Source: Conchocele bisecta (taxonomy: Eukaryota > Mollusca > Bivalvia > Lucinida > Thyasiridae). From it: DNA of 64,000 bases. Both the position numbers and the translations under genes were made by a program. Shown here one piece after another: positions 21,901 to 32,578 of this stretch. Under the pieces are notes generated by a model. That model ran no database searches, was not told the origin of the DNA, and was given only the letters and a program-made list of their open reading frames with translations. Each line of letters begins with the position of its first letter. The first letter of the stretch is position 1. Where the stretch lies: the NCBI GenBank assembly GCA_029237695.1, contig CM055279.1:58787530-58851529 (forward strand), in the 5' to 3' direction.

Positions 21901-23478
21901 TACTGAGCAAAACTAGAAACGTCCCTCCATGTTTAAGGAAAGATTCATAAAAAACCAAAAGGGTTACTTTTAAAAATCAAAATGGAAAAACAAGTTCATT
22001 CATTTCTGTATCAAAGCCAATAAATTGCATTTGGATATCTTGTTAAATATTCGAGAGATAACCGGCCAAGGGCGGTAGGGGTCAAAATCAAAAATCACAA
22101 AAACTCAGAAATGTGTTACTTAATGTTTAGAGATGGAATTTCAATAAGTAATGTGGCAAATTCAGTAAATCTCGTTAGTACCGAGTGTGGCCACCATTTG
22201 CATGAATGCATGCAATGATCCTACGCCGCATCGACGTGACGTAACGCAATACCAGTGCGTTGGGCAAATTCCTCCATTCCCGTTGTAACGCCCGTGTAAG
22301 ATCGCGAACATTGTCAATCTGATGGTTAGCTCGTGCTTTGCGGCCCAGCTCATCCCATATGTGCACAATGGGATTGAGATCCGGGGAGACCGCGGGCCAT
22401 GGCATGACGTCGACGTTGTTTTGCTGTAAGTATTGAGTGGTGACCCTGGCTACGTGAGGGCGGGCATTGTCGTGCATCAATGTCACACCAGGACCATGCT
22501 GACGGATAAATGGTAAGGCATGTGCATTTAGCACATCTGCAACATAACGTTGTGCATTGATGTTGCCCTGTACAACAACCAAATCTGTCTTCCGGTTTCC
22601 CATGATCCCACCCCAGACCATTACGCTCCCTCCCCAAACCTGTTCTTCTCAACAATGCAACAATCGGTGAATCTTTCATTTTTACGCCTGTATACCCGTA
22701 ATCTTCCGCCAGCATGACTAACTGTGAACCGAGATTCATCGGTGAACAAAACTCGGTTCCAGTCAGCCCTTCTCCAGTTCAGATGACGTCGCGCCCATAA
22801 CAGTCTGGCAGCACGGTGACGTTGGGTCATTATCTGACCAGTGTACGGGCGGCGTGCCCGGATTGGTTGGGCGTTACGACGTAACCGGTTGCGAATGGTC
22901 TGCCCTGAGACACCGTATCGCCTAGCAGTGACTGTGGCTGCCAATCGACGTTGACGTAAGTGCGTCAACGTAATGTAACGATCGGCTCTAGCCGTCGTTA
23001 CACGAGGCCTACCAGGTCGCTGCCGGTCGTGAACAGCCCCAGTCTGCTGGTACCGGGCTGCAAGACGATCAATCGTCTTCCGACAGCAACCAAACCGAGG
23101 CGCGACCGCCCTGGCGGCCATCCCACCTGCAAGCATCCCAAATGCCTGATTTCGCTCGTTTTCGGAAAGCCGTGGCATATCGAAAACAGTGAAAAATTAA
23201 AAAAGTTTTTTAATTTTCCGAATAGCCCCTATCGCATGAATGGTACGACATGAACTGAATCACCTTATCGATGACAAGTATAGCGTGCACGTGCAAAAAG
23301 TGGAAATCAACGTTCCGGTCACTGGCCGCTATGTAAACCGTGTGTATCGGCTAAACTCTACACGATCGTATTCTGAACATCGCCACGGTTTAAAATACAT
23401 GTACTTTGAACATGTGGTACATACATAGACAGAGCTACACTGGCTATAAAACAGGGACGTTTCTAGTTTTGTTGAGTA
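21901..23478 (-). mobile_element. Tc1/mariner-type transposon, copy 1
   Basis: 1578-bp element with inverted ends 'TACTGAGCAAAACTAGAAAC' / complement, flanked by TA on both sides (21899-21900 and 23479-23480), the standard Tc1/mariner duplication. One transposase gene on the minus strand. On either side, sequence with 'GGAGCCCCGCAGGGGA' (21818) and its inverse (24050-24121) suggests it landed beside or inside another foldback element. Confidence 0.9.
22175..23178 (-). pseudogene. Tc1-type transposase, frameshifted and catalytically altered
   Basis: Starts at the ATG at 23178 ('MPRLSENERNQAFGMLAGG'). An N-terminal paired-like helix-turn-helix region (residues 1-100) includes the 'RPGRPRVT' linker. 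The first catalytic Asp is in 'LFTDESRF'. The frame breaks near 22628-22640 inside a G run: the upstream frame ends at a stop while the downstream frame continues with 'MVWGGIMG', consistent with one lost base. The second Asp is in 'MHDNARPHVA'. In Tc1 (DD34E) the third acid lies in 'NPIEHxWD'; here it reads 'NPIVHIWDE', so the Glu is Val. Spacing from the second Asp (34 residues between) fits. Total about 333 codons, normal for Tc1. Confidence 0.9.
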
Positions 23479-23514
23479 TAGTACAGTACTGTATTTGTAA
23501 GGAGCGCCGTAGAA

Positions 23515-24060
23515 TGTTTTTTTCTTATTAATTCGTTCCCACGAAATAACAATTCGTTCCCTCGAATTAACAATTCGTTCCCACAAAATGACAATTCGTT
23601 GCCTCAATTTAACAATTCGTTCCCTCGAATTAACAATTCGTTCCCACGATATAACAATTCGTTCCCACGAATTGATTAGGGACGCCGTATTATATTTTCA
23701 TAGGATAATAATTCTATTTTCTTTATTAATTCGTTCCCACGAAATAACAATTCGTTCCCACGAATAACAATTCGTTCCCTCAATTTAACATTCCATTCCC
23801 ATTAATTAACAATTCGTTCCATCAGTTTAATAATTCGTTCCCACGAAATAACAATTCGTTCCCGTGGGAACGAATTGTTAAATTGATGGAACGAATTGTT
23901 AATTCGTGTGAACGGATTGTTAAATTGAGGGAATGAATTGTTAATTCGTGGGAACGGATTGTTAAATTGAGGGAACGAATTGTTATTCGTGGGAACGAAT
24001 TGTTATTTCGTGAGAACGAATTAATAAAAAAATAGAATTCTACGTCTCCTGCGGGGCTCC
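23515..24060. repeat. foldback array of 'ATTCGTTCCCACGAA' repeats
   Basis: Tandem units of about 18-21 bp built on 'AACAATTCGTTCCCACGAA' / '..CCTCAATTT'. To about 23860 the units read one way; from about 23865 they read as the complement ('TGGGAACGAATTGTTA'), so the block folds on itself. It ends at 'CTGCGGGGCTCCGT' (24050), the terminus also seen at 51877 and 52190. Confidence 0.85.
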
Positions 24061-24121
24061 GTACAAATCCACCAGTATTGTACAAGTCAGCAAACTTTAA
24101 TGACGCCAATTCGTAATTTGG

Positions 24122-24627
24122 AAATGTGTCGGTCAGACGTGCTGGTCAATAGCAAATGGACATCCGAGTTTGTATATTTGAGAAAATACACATCATACAC
24201 CTGGTCTGACTTGTGGTTAGAAAGTTGACAATGCTGTTTATTTGTCTATTAAAATGATATATTGTTTAATATCCAGTGAAATTACACATACTTCATGAAC
24301 AATAAATACAAATAATTGGAATCAATATTGCCAATATTAGTGGGTACATCAAACAGTAAATGTCATGATAACTATGTAAACCATTAGAGTAGATAGTTAT
24401 GTTGTAACGTAACAGACCAATGATGCATGATGTAATAAAGTGATAGTTTTGCTCGAGTTTACTGTGTCGTTATATCACTGTTATGTATAATAATGTAATG
24501 AGTAATAACGGCGTCCCTAATCAAGCATTATTACTCCCGTTAGTCCATTGAAGGCTACACAATTCCTGTTTACTTATGACCTGCGAGAAATCAGTTCAGA
24601 GGAAGATGTGAGAACTTATGAGCACAT
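24122..24627. other. non-coding spacer
   Basis: AT-rich, nothing recognised. Confidence 0.45.
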
Positions 24628-25020
24628 GGTATGGGATCACGTGGTCTATTGTTTACACTGGATTAATGGCGGCACCCATGGGGTCTCAGGTAAATCGTAT
24701 TTTTCATCAATACGACTGTGGTTTCTTTCTTTTAATGATGACACGTTTACTTAGTCTGAACATTCTGCAGAGAAATTTCAATCGGACGGAATCGAACTTT
24801 GTTAAAACTTGGTCCGATTCAAATTTCTCTGCAGAATGTTCAGACTAACGACATAAGCAATGCTGCTACTTTTGGTATTAATGGACTCGTAGTGTTAACG
24901 GCTGGATCATGGTCATCAGTAAAAGGAAGAAACCGCAGTCGTATTGATGATAATATTTACCTGACACCTCATGGGCGCCGCCATTAATCCAATGTAAACA
25001 ATAAACCACGTGATCCAATG
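24628..25020. mobile_element. foldback element, about 390 bp
   Basis: 'GGATCACGTGGTCTATTGTT' and 'ACACTGGATTAATGGCGGC' at the left are mirrored at 24975-25016. The inner arms 24753-24787 and 24812-24846 are complementary with one mismatch around a loop of about 24 bases. The right arm carries an unpaired insertion at about 24850-24905. Confidence 0.8.
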
Positions 25021-25232
25021 CCCTGGAGCAGGTTTGGTGAAAACAGTTAACAGACAATAAGGCTTCTATCGAGTTTGCAAGGGTATATCAATAAGACACA
25101 GTGGCCTTTTGTTTTGTCTGTCACCCACTGTCTTAAGGATGCCAGAAACCATTACTATAAATGTTCTGACGAAGTTTGTTGATGATTGTTGTAGTACATG
25201 TTTATTGTAGTCGATTACTATAAATGACAGAC
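25021..25232. other. spacer
   Basis: Nothing recognised. Confidence 0.4.
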
Positions 25233-25390
25233 GATAATAAGTTGCTGGAGGTCAATCGATGAGTCCAAATATAGGTAGACCAGGTGTATTATCATATCAT
25301 AGCCTCGTTTTCGTGTATACTAACTACATGATAAAGTGCACGTGCATGCATGTCAATATAATTGTGTATCTAGGTGCGTAAAATAGACAT

Positions 25391-25520
25391 GTAGTGTGGC
25401 TCAGTGGTATCGAAGCGGGAGAATATCCATACGTTAGCGGAATTTTTGTTCATTTTATCTGGTCGAGAGTTCGGACCTCACAAAACGCATTACTTTTGTC
25501 GATATCATTCTGTGTTTTTT
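25391..25520 (+). mobile_element. tRNA-derived SINE head, copy 1
   Basis: 'TGGCTCAGTGGT' matches the pol III A box (TRGCNNAGTGG) and 'TCGAGAGTTCGGACCTC' about 60 bp later is a B box (GTTCGANNCC) with one change. It is followed by 'GTCGATATCATTCTGTG', shared with 55465. The flanks cannot form an acceptor stem, so it is not a working tRNA gene. Confidence 0.65.
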
Positions 25521-25794
25521 TTATGACTGCTTGATGGAGAAGGGAATAAGTGAAACGGTGAGGGTTATCACTATTGCTGTTTGACCTCAATATGACATGA
25601 TCTGCGAGAACATACTCCAAGATTCTTCATGTACACACATAATTATGTGCATTTAGTTATTACTTTTATTCAAAGTGATATACTAAATTTCTACATGTAA
25701 TCTATCTCATGCTTAGTTAATGTAATTTGTAAGAGCAACACACATACAAAAGAAATATATAATAAAATATAAACAAATACAAATATATGTGTAT

Positions 25795-25875
25795 GGAACA
25801 CTAAGATTCAAACTCACTACCTACGGCATTGATATCGTCACTGTAACCCCTCGACTACAGAACACTTGATGACAA
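25795..25875 (-). mobile_element. tRNA-like SINE head, reverse strand, copy 1
   Basis: Read on the minus strand: 'TGTAGTCGAGGGGTTACAGT' then, about 40 bp on, 'GGTAGTGAGTTTGAATCTTA' (B box, GTTCGAATC with one change). A different tRNA-like head from the + strand SINE nearby. Confidence 0.55.
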
Positions 25876-26070
25876 ATCTCAAAAATCAATATTGAAAAGG
25901 AATATTGCCACAGATAATAAGTTGCTGGAGGTCAATCGATGAGTCCAACTATAGGTATTCCAGGTGTATTATCATGTCATAGCCTCGTTTTCGTGTGGAA
26001 TAACTACATAATAAAGTGCACGTGCATGCATGTCAATATAATAGTGTATCTCGGTGCCCAAAATAGACAT

Positions 26071-26190
26071 GTAGTGTGGCTCAGTGGTATCGAAGCGGGA
26101 GAATGTCCATACGTTTGCAGAACGTTTGTTCATTTTATCTGGTCGAGAGTTCGAACCTCATAAAATGCATTACTTTTTGTCGATATAATT
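26071..26190 (+). mobile_element. tRNA-derived SINE head, copy 2
   Basis: Duplicate of 25391-25520. Its B box is intact here ('GAGAGTTCGAACCTCA'), so this copy is closer to the source sequence. Confidence 0.65.
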
Positions 26191-26495
26191 CTGTTCTTTT
26201 TATGATTGCTTGCTGGAGAAGGGAATAAGTGAAACGGCGAGGGTTATCTCTATTGCTGTATGAGGTTATCTATATTGCTGTATGACCTCAATGTGACATG
26301 ATCGGCGAGAACATACTCCATATTCTTCATTTACACACATATGCAATGTGCATTTAGTTATTAGTTTTCTTCAAAGTGAGACTAACGTTCTTCAGTTAAT
26401 CTATCTCATCTCATGCGTAGTTAATGTAATTTGTATGAGCAACACACTAAAAAAAGAAATATAAATAAAATATAAACAAGTCAAAATATATGTAT

Positions 26496-26575
26496 GAAAA
26501 ACTAAGATTCGAACTCACTACCTACGGCATTATATCCGTCACTCTAACCCCTCGACTACATAAGACTTGATAACA
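26496..26575 (-). mobile_element. tRNA-like SINE head, reverse strand, copy 2
   Basis: Minus strand 'GTAGTCGAGGGGTTAGAGTG' and 'GTAGTGAGTTCGAATCTTAG' with a perfect GTTCGAATC B-box core. Related minus-strand heads occur at 56090-56160 and 57700-57770. Confidence 0.6.
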
Positions 26576-26616
26576 AATCTCAAAATCAATATTGAAATGG
26601 AATACTGGCACGGGTA

Positions 26617-26783
26617 TATTTACCTGTCTCACCTATTCTGTGTTTTGTTTATGACCGGTTTGTTTGTAAACAAGTAGCAAGTTATCGTCTGCGGACTATA
26701 TATTTACCTGTCTCACCTATTCTGTGTTTTGTTTATGATCGGTTTGTATGTAAACAAGTAGCAAGTTATCGTCTGCGGACTAT
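26617..26783. repeat. tandem duplication, about 82 bp x 2
   Basis: 'TATATTTACCTGTCTCACCT' through 'AAGTTATCGTCTGCGGACTA' occurs twice head to tail with few changes (ACCGG vs ATCGG). A diverged relative is at 56205-56282. Confidence 0.85.
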
Positions 26784-26859
26784 AAACGTGGTTCGCAATT
26801 TCAAACACAACCGTGACTGTCGTATTTTGCTGGCGAGTCGTATACGTGTTATCCGCATT

Positions 26860-27400
26860 ATACGTGTGGCTGTGACAGGAGAAATGGGTCTTATGCGGTT
26901 TATAACCAGTGTAGTTCCTGATCACATAGCACACTCATGTAGCCTGATAACAATGTATCTTGTTTGTTAGAAACATGACGGGCGCTTCATTGATGGATTA
27001 GCGAACAATGCAGTTCCTGATCAGACTGTGCGAATGCACAGGCTGATCTGGATCTACACTGGACACATAATCCAGCGAAAGTTCAACTCATATCGAAACA
27101 GCGGGCAAACATGTCAATACCATTCTGCACAACCGTGGCCGGTAACGATCTGTATTCTAAATACAAGGCTGTGACTGGAGGAATGGGGCGTGTGGCATTT
27201 GTGGATCAAAGTTCGGATCTTCTAGCGAAATCTAGAAGCAGGATAATGATCACAACTAACTATACGTTACAGGCATTACGAGCGTTTCGTTGACACAATG
27301 ACGACCAGTGCATGTCTTGACCAGACTGCGCGGATGTGCAGGCTGCTCTGGAGCTACACTGGTCGCATAACTCATAACCCCATTATTTTACAGTGAAAGC
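26860..27400. repeat. cluster of repeat G copies
   Basis: Three partial copies: 26866-26970 ('GTGGCTGTGACAGGAGAAAT'), 27005-27085 ('GACTGTGCGAATGCACAGGC') and 27165-27395 ('GGCTGTGACTGGAGGAATGG', then 'GACTGCGCGGATGTGCAGGC'). Short hairpins 'ACTGTGCGAATGCACAG' are inside. Confidence 0.6.
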
Positions 27401-27655
27401 TACATATCACAACACAACAACACGAGTTTAACACGGATACTTTAATGTAATTAAATAACATTCTAAAGGCACGTTAATAAAAATGATATATCATGTTAAA
27501 TAGGTGATTTCATACACATGTATATATATTGGTATAAAATACTGTATATGCAATGTATACCATTATAGCCAGCACTGCGTAAACTAGTCTACATACATAT
27601 ACATGTAATTGTGCGGTACATATTGCACGTGATTGTGTTTGTATTGAGCATTAAG

Positions 27656-27790
27656 ACCATACCCGACCACAGTCCTGTTTGAGGCGCCTCCTGTTTATAC
27701 CCGACCACAGTGGGTCCTGTTTGAGGCGCCTCCTGTTTATACCCGACCACAGTGCGTCCTGTTTGAGGCGCCTCCTGTTTATACCCGCTG
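27656..27790. repeat. tandem repeat, 42-bp unit, about 3.2 copies
   Basis: 'TATACCCGACCACAGTGGGT' then 'CCTGTTTGAGGCGCCTCCTG' in near-identical copies. The 'GAGGCGCCTC' core is palindromic. The open frame across it is a repeat artefact. Confidence 0.9.
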
Positions 27791-27820
27791 CCGTTCGTCA
27801 TGGAAACCATGTTTAAGATA

Positions 27821-28497
27821 GTTGTACCCTTCTTGTCGCCCCATGTAAAGTATATGGAAATCTAGTAAAAAACTTAATAAAAAAATAGCGACTGACATAA
27901 ATAATCATATAAATGTGATATGTAAGTCATTATGCAGATACTTCTACCAATAAAAATGCACACGAACCTGTAATATGCAAATAATAGACAAAGTTTGATG
28001 TAGCACATGCATATGTATGTCTATACACCAGGGGGCCGTTTCACTAAACTTCGTACGACTAAAATATTCGTAACTGCAAAATTATGATAGTCTATACATT
28101 TCACATTAAGAATGTTTTCTTGTAAACAATTATTGAATTTATATATATTCAGCATAGGCTGCATATGCAGCCTATGCTCAATACATGTAAATCCATCAAT
28201 TGAAATTTACAGATGATTCTAAATGTGCACTTACGAACATTTTAGTCTCGCAAAGTTTAGTGAAACGGGCCCCAGGTATATAGAAGCCAAGTTATACATG
28301 TAAAACACACACATGTGATTATTATGTTCTAACTACAGCATATGGTGTGATTTCCTTGATGCCAGCATCTCATAACGACTTATTGAACATATGTATATAT
28401 GTATATGGTTTACTGGTGCAAATAGCTATTGATTTATGAGTAGGGTTCTTTATTAGATTTCCATAGACTTTTTACATGGGGCCACGAGAAGGGTACA
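27821..28497. mobile_element. MITE V ('GTTGTACCCTTCTTGT' ends), with nested MITE copy H
   Basis: 'GTTGTACCCTTCTTGTCGCC' and 'ATATGGAAATCTA' at the left are mirrored by 'TAGATTTCCATAGAC' and 'GGCCACGAGAAGGGTACA' at the right. Interior 'ATGCAGATACTTCTACCAAT' and 'TTCTAACTACAGCATATGG' are shared with 33856-35289. The CWG-TSD MITE at 28032-28272 sits inside it. Confidence 0.82.
28032..28272. mobile_element. palindromic CWG-TSD MITE, copy H
   Basis: 241 bp with CAG on both sides (28029-28031 and 28273-28275). It interrupts MITE V, so it is the younger insertion. Confidence 0.9.
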
Positions 28498-28657
28498 CCA
28501 GCCTTAAACTGGTTTAATAAGTTAGCAAGCAAGAAGTGCCTCATTGATACATACAGTCAAATGTGTAACTAGTAGTACTATAAGAAAAACAACGCAAATA
28601 AATATTAAGCCGACCCTACCTAGTATATGCTGGGCTATTGCCCGCACCACAACTATA

Positions 28658-28803
28658 AGGTTCGACCATGTCCAGCCGTGGGTAAACGTTTGCCGTGGCA
28701 CGAGGGAAATGTTTGAATCCCAAGGCCGTAGGCCGCGGGTTCAAACAGTTCGATAGGGGCACGGTAAACGTTTACCCACGGCTGGACATGGTCGAACGTT
28801 ATT
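28658..28803. mobile_element. short palindromic element, arms about 48 bp
   Basis: 'AAGGTTCGACCATGTCCAGC' and 'CGTGGGTAAACGTTTGCCGT' at the left are mirrored by 'ACGGTAAACGTTTACCCACG' and 'GCTGGACATGGTCGAACGTT' at the right. The loop contains 'CGCGGGTTCAAACAG', which resembles a tRNA B box. Confidence 0.75.
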
Positions 28804-29526
28804 GTTACATTTCCGTCGGAAATATCATGCAATAGCGCTCATCTACATGTACCTAGCAAGGAATCTGCTATAAATAGAACGCCTAAATCTGGCAGAGTAG
28901 GACAAACATTCAGTCGTACACACTTTGGGCTGCATTAAGTGCAGTTTGCATTGTTCTGGACTTACACTGACCATTATGAAAGTTTACTGATGCATGTATT
29001 TGTCCTATTATTGGAAACACTCACATTGGTGACGTATGTGCAGATGAGCGCTATTTGAGCAGTTGTGCACTACTTTCTGGACTTTGATAATCTGCTCCAT
29101 TTAAACAGCTGACAGCCGCGTCAATTTCAAAATTTCAGTGCGACTGTTGTGGACTGGCCACGAGACATGTGCATTATGTAAGTGTTGGCTCGGCCCCGGA
29201 GTGAACATTGTCTACAGCCATGGTCAAACAGCACACGCTGTACGTTTGAACACGGCTGTGAGCGGTGCCAAACAAAGGAAGTCATGTAACAATATTTATT
29301 TAGGTCTAGACAAATGTGCTAGACAGTATTGTTCAGATAAAAAAAATGTACTGGCTGTTTTTGTTTCCTAACAAGAAACATTATATCTGAACATATCTCA
29401 AATAATTAAAAAGGCAGCACCCCCAATTTCTTTTTATTTCACCAGTAAGAGTCCAAATAAAGCTTTATGTCGAGCCCGCTTGAAGAGAGCTTGGTAGAGC
29501 CCCTCCCCCACCCCCGTGACTACGAG
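28804..29526. other. non-coding stretch
   Basis: 'ATAGCGCTCATCTAC' (28833) is inverted as 'CAGATGAGCGCTAT' (29041), marking a possible degraded inverted-repeat element of about 225 bp. A 77-codon frame at 29138-29371 shows no known family. Confidence 0.4.
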
Positions 29527-29595
29527 CCGCACAACACACACACACACACACACACGCACACACACACGCACACACACACACACACACACACGCAC
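29527..29595. repeat. (CA)n microsatellite with G interruptions
   Basis: About 34 CA dinucleotides with four ACGC-type interruptions. Confidence 0.95.
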
Positions 29596-29687
29596 GTATA
29601 GTAGGACGTCTTTACTTGGGCACCCAGAGAACGTGTGTGGGCTTAAATGTGATGGGTTCATTGTCGTGTATCGCTGGTGACCATTAC

Positions 29688-30016
29688 CTGTAGTCGATTT
29701 CACCAAAATCTAGCTAAGTATACTTTGAGGGAGTAATAATTTATTTTTCCCGAAATGCATTATTCATATAGAACTAACGAATGCATATATTTGATGATTA
29801 ACTGAATGCAGAATTATTATACTGAATTTATTACATTATCACAGCCAAAATTCAGAATTATTATACTGAATTTATTACATTATCACAGCCAAAATGGCTG
29901 TGTTAATGTAATAAAGTCAGTATAATAAAAATAAAAATTACTAAATTTATCCTTAAATTGAAAATGTCTCCCTCAAACTGTACTTAGCAAGATAAGTATA
30001 CTATCTGCTACTGGTC
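29688..30016. mobile_element. MITE II, second copy
   Basis: 'TACCTGTAGTCGATTTCACC' and 'AAGTATACTTTGAGGGAG' at the left, 'CTCCCTCAAACTGTACTTAG' and 'TATCTGCTACTGGTCATG' at the right. The centre is an internal duplication of 'CAGAATTATTATACTGAATT' with a 'CACAGCCAAAATGGCTGTG' hairpin. Confidence 0.75.
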
Positions 30017-30339
30017 ATGACTACAACGCACATATATAATATGTCTTGTAGTACCGATGTTCCTGAATTAAATATAACATCTCTCAACGAGACTATCCAG
30101 AGTGCCCGATGTAGAGAGCGTCAGAGAGGGTCAGAGACGGTCAGCTGTATGTATGTATGGCTAGCGGTGCAGACTGCCACCCGACTGTACAGATGTATAC
30201 TCTGATCAAGCCTCCACCGACCACAACACAAGCACGTGCACTTCACCTCTCTGAACAATTCAGACGCTCGAGCATTTACATGCTTACCACACCGTGCGCC
30301 ACCTACACGTGTTTCACGACGAGCACCTGTTATTTCGGC

Positions 30340-31376
30340 ACGATCTACCGATACTTGAGTAATAACTACAAATAGCAGATACACTACCGATACTAGAGTA
30401 ACTACTCCAGACCATGTATGTGCCAAATAGCAGATACACTACCGATACTAGAGTAACTACTCCAGACCATGTATGTGCCAAATAGCAGATACACTACCGA
30501 TACTAGAGTAATACTCCAGATCATGTATGCCAAATGCGATACACTACGACTAGTAACTACTCAGCTATGTGCCAAATAGCAGATACTAGATACTAGAGTA
30601 ACTACTCGTGTATGTGCCAAATAGCAGTCATAGTATAGATCACTCCAGACCGTGTATGTGCCAAATAGCAGATTACACTACCGATAACTAGAGATAACTA
30701 CTCCGACCGTGTATGTGCCATATAGCAGATACACTACCGATACTAGAGTTAACACTCTCGACCGTTTAAGTGCCAAATAGCAGATACACTAACCGATAAC
30801 TAAGTAACTACTCCAGACCGTGTATGTGCCAAATAGCATACACACCTACCGATACTAGAGTAACTACTCATACCGATCAATGTATGTCCAAATAAGCAGA
30901 TACACTACCGAATACTAGAGTACCTACTACTCTAGAGTAAACTACTCCAGACCGTGTATGTGCCAAATACAGAATACCCTACCGATACTAAGTTAACAAC
31001 TCCCAACCGTGTAATTGTGCCAAATATCAGAAACACTAACCGATACTAGAGTAACCTACCCGACCGTGTATGCCAAATAGCAGATACACTACCGATACTA
31101 AGAGTAACTACTCCCGACCGCGTGCGACAGAGTATGTGCCAAATATCAGACACTACCGATACTAGTAACTACCTCCCGACCGTGTATGTGCAAATAGCAG
31201 ATAACATCTACCGATACTAGTAACCATCCCGACCGTGTATGTGCCAAATAGCAGATACACTACCGATACTAGAGTAACTACTCCCGACCATGTATGTGCC
31301 AAATAGCAGATACACTACCGATACTAGAGTAACTACTCCAGACCGTGTATGTACCAAATAGCAGATACACTACCGG
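30340..31376. repeat. satellite, 55-bp unit, about 18 copies
   Basis: 'AGCAGATACACTACCGATAC', 'TAGAGTAACTACTCCAGACC', 'GTGTATGTGCCAAAT'. The first three and last two copies are clean; 30520-31250 is dense with one- and two-base indels. Confidence 0.92.
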
Positions 31377-31558
31377 ATTTATTTTTCTTCAAACTACTTG
31401 TAATGAAGCAGTTTGATTGGCTGAGCCTGAGCTGTGATACAGTTCAAGGTCAGATATAATCAAATTGTTTGATTGCGAGCTGGCATTGATAATACAATAC
31501 ATGTTTAGAAACGTTGATACTCCGGGCAAGAATAACGAAGGCGGTTGTATACCCCGGG

Positions 31559-31798
31559 TACCCGTTTCACTAAACTTCAAACGACTAAAATGTTCGTAAG
31601 CTCAAATTTAGGATCGTCTGGAAATTTCAATTGATGGATTTACATGTATTGAGCATAGGCTGCATATGCAGCATATGCTCAATAAATGTAAATCCAATAA
31701 TTATTTACAAGAAAACAGTATCAATGTGATATTTACAGACTATCATAATTTTGCACTTACGAAAATTTTAGTCATAAAGAGTTTAATGAAACGGCCCT
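31559..31798. mobile_element. palindromic CWG-TSD MITE, copy I
   Basis: Left end trimmed ('CCCGTTTCACTAAACTTC'), right end 'TTTAATGAAACGGCCC'. Central palindrome present ('GAGCATAGGCTGCATATGCA') with one arm change (GCAT for GCCT). Confidence 0.82.
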
Positions 31799-32275
31799 TG
31801 GTTTGGAGTTATTTCGAGAAAACCTACATCTATGCAATTTTCGCGAGATAACTCGTACAGACGCGAGACGTCGCTATCGTCCGGTCTTCCAGTTCTGTTC
31901 ACATGGTCCACACATATTCGAAACATGCGTTATTGTTCTCGTGTTTCATAGAATACGTTTTACAGTGATTATAAATTTCACGGAACTAATTGAGATATTG
32001 GTAAGGATGGCTTTTTTATAATTGCAAACATGTAGTTCGCCTCAATAATAATAACATACACTCACAAGCGTTATTTTATAACATGGTCATTCATGTTGTA
32101 GTTGTTCTCGTTTGTTATTGTTTACGGTTAATACATATTTACGTTTGAGTATTTCTTCTTAGCTTCAAAATGCTTAGCTGGCAAAAATGGCATTTCGTAG
32201 ATGAATGTGGAGCACACACATGAATGTGGAGCACACAAAGTGTGCTTGTATACTTGTGTCTTTGTACATGCGTAG
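31799..32275. other. non-coding stretch
   Basis: Contains a small direct repeat 'GAATGTGGAGCACACA' (32203 and 32222). No gene recognised. Confidence 0.5.
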
Positions 32276-32476
32276 CAGAACCTCTCTAAACCGGACACCA
32301 TGGGGATTCCGTTGTGTTCAATTTAAATGGGTTTCACTGCCATTGAGTCATCGTCGTGTATGTTCATGATTGAACATAATAAATACTGTTCATAGAGTGC
32401 TTAATTACAATGTAACCGCTCTAAACTGGACACCCTGGGGACCTCCCAGGGTGTCCGGTTTAGAGAAGTTCCACTG
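32276..32476. mobile_element. pogo/Tigger-like MITE
   Basis: Left 'CAGAACCTCTCTAAACCGGA', right 'GTGTCCGGTTTAGAGAAGTT' then 'CCACTG'. CAG..CTG-type ends with this 'AACCTCTCTAAACCGGACACC' motif are typical of non-autonomous pogo/Tigger elements; family assignment rests on recollection. About 100 bp past the GPCR stop codon. Confidence 0.7.
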
Positions 32477-32578
32477 CATCACATTCGTCCTTCGACTGAT
32501 ATGTGTGCCGTGGTTAGCCGCTGCGCGAGTGCAGCTGTTTTTGTAATGATTGAGAGGCCACGGGGTAGGTGGAGCCGC

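Larger units (their letters stand above)
25233..26600. repeat. 680-bp direct duplication
   Basis: 25233-25912 and 25913-26600 are two diverged copies with constant 680-bp offset at the start (for example 'GTAGTGTGGCTCAGTGGTAT' at 25391 and 26071). Each copy holds one tRNA-like SINE head on + and one on -. Small indels (such as a repeated 'GAGGTTATCTATATTGCTGT' near 26263) set the copies apart. Confidence 0.85.
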
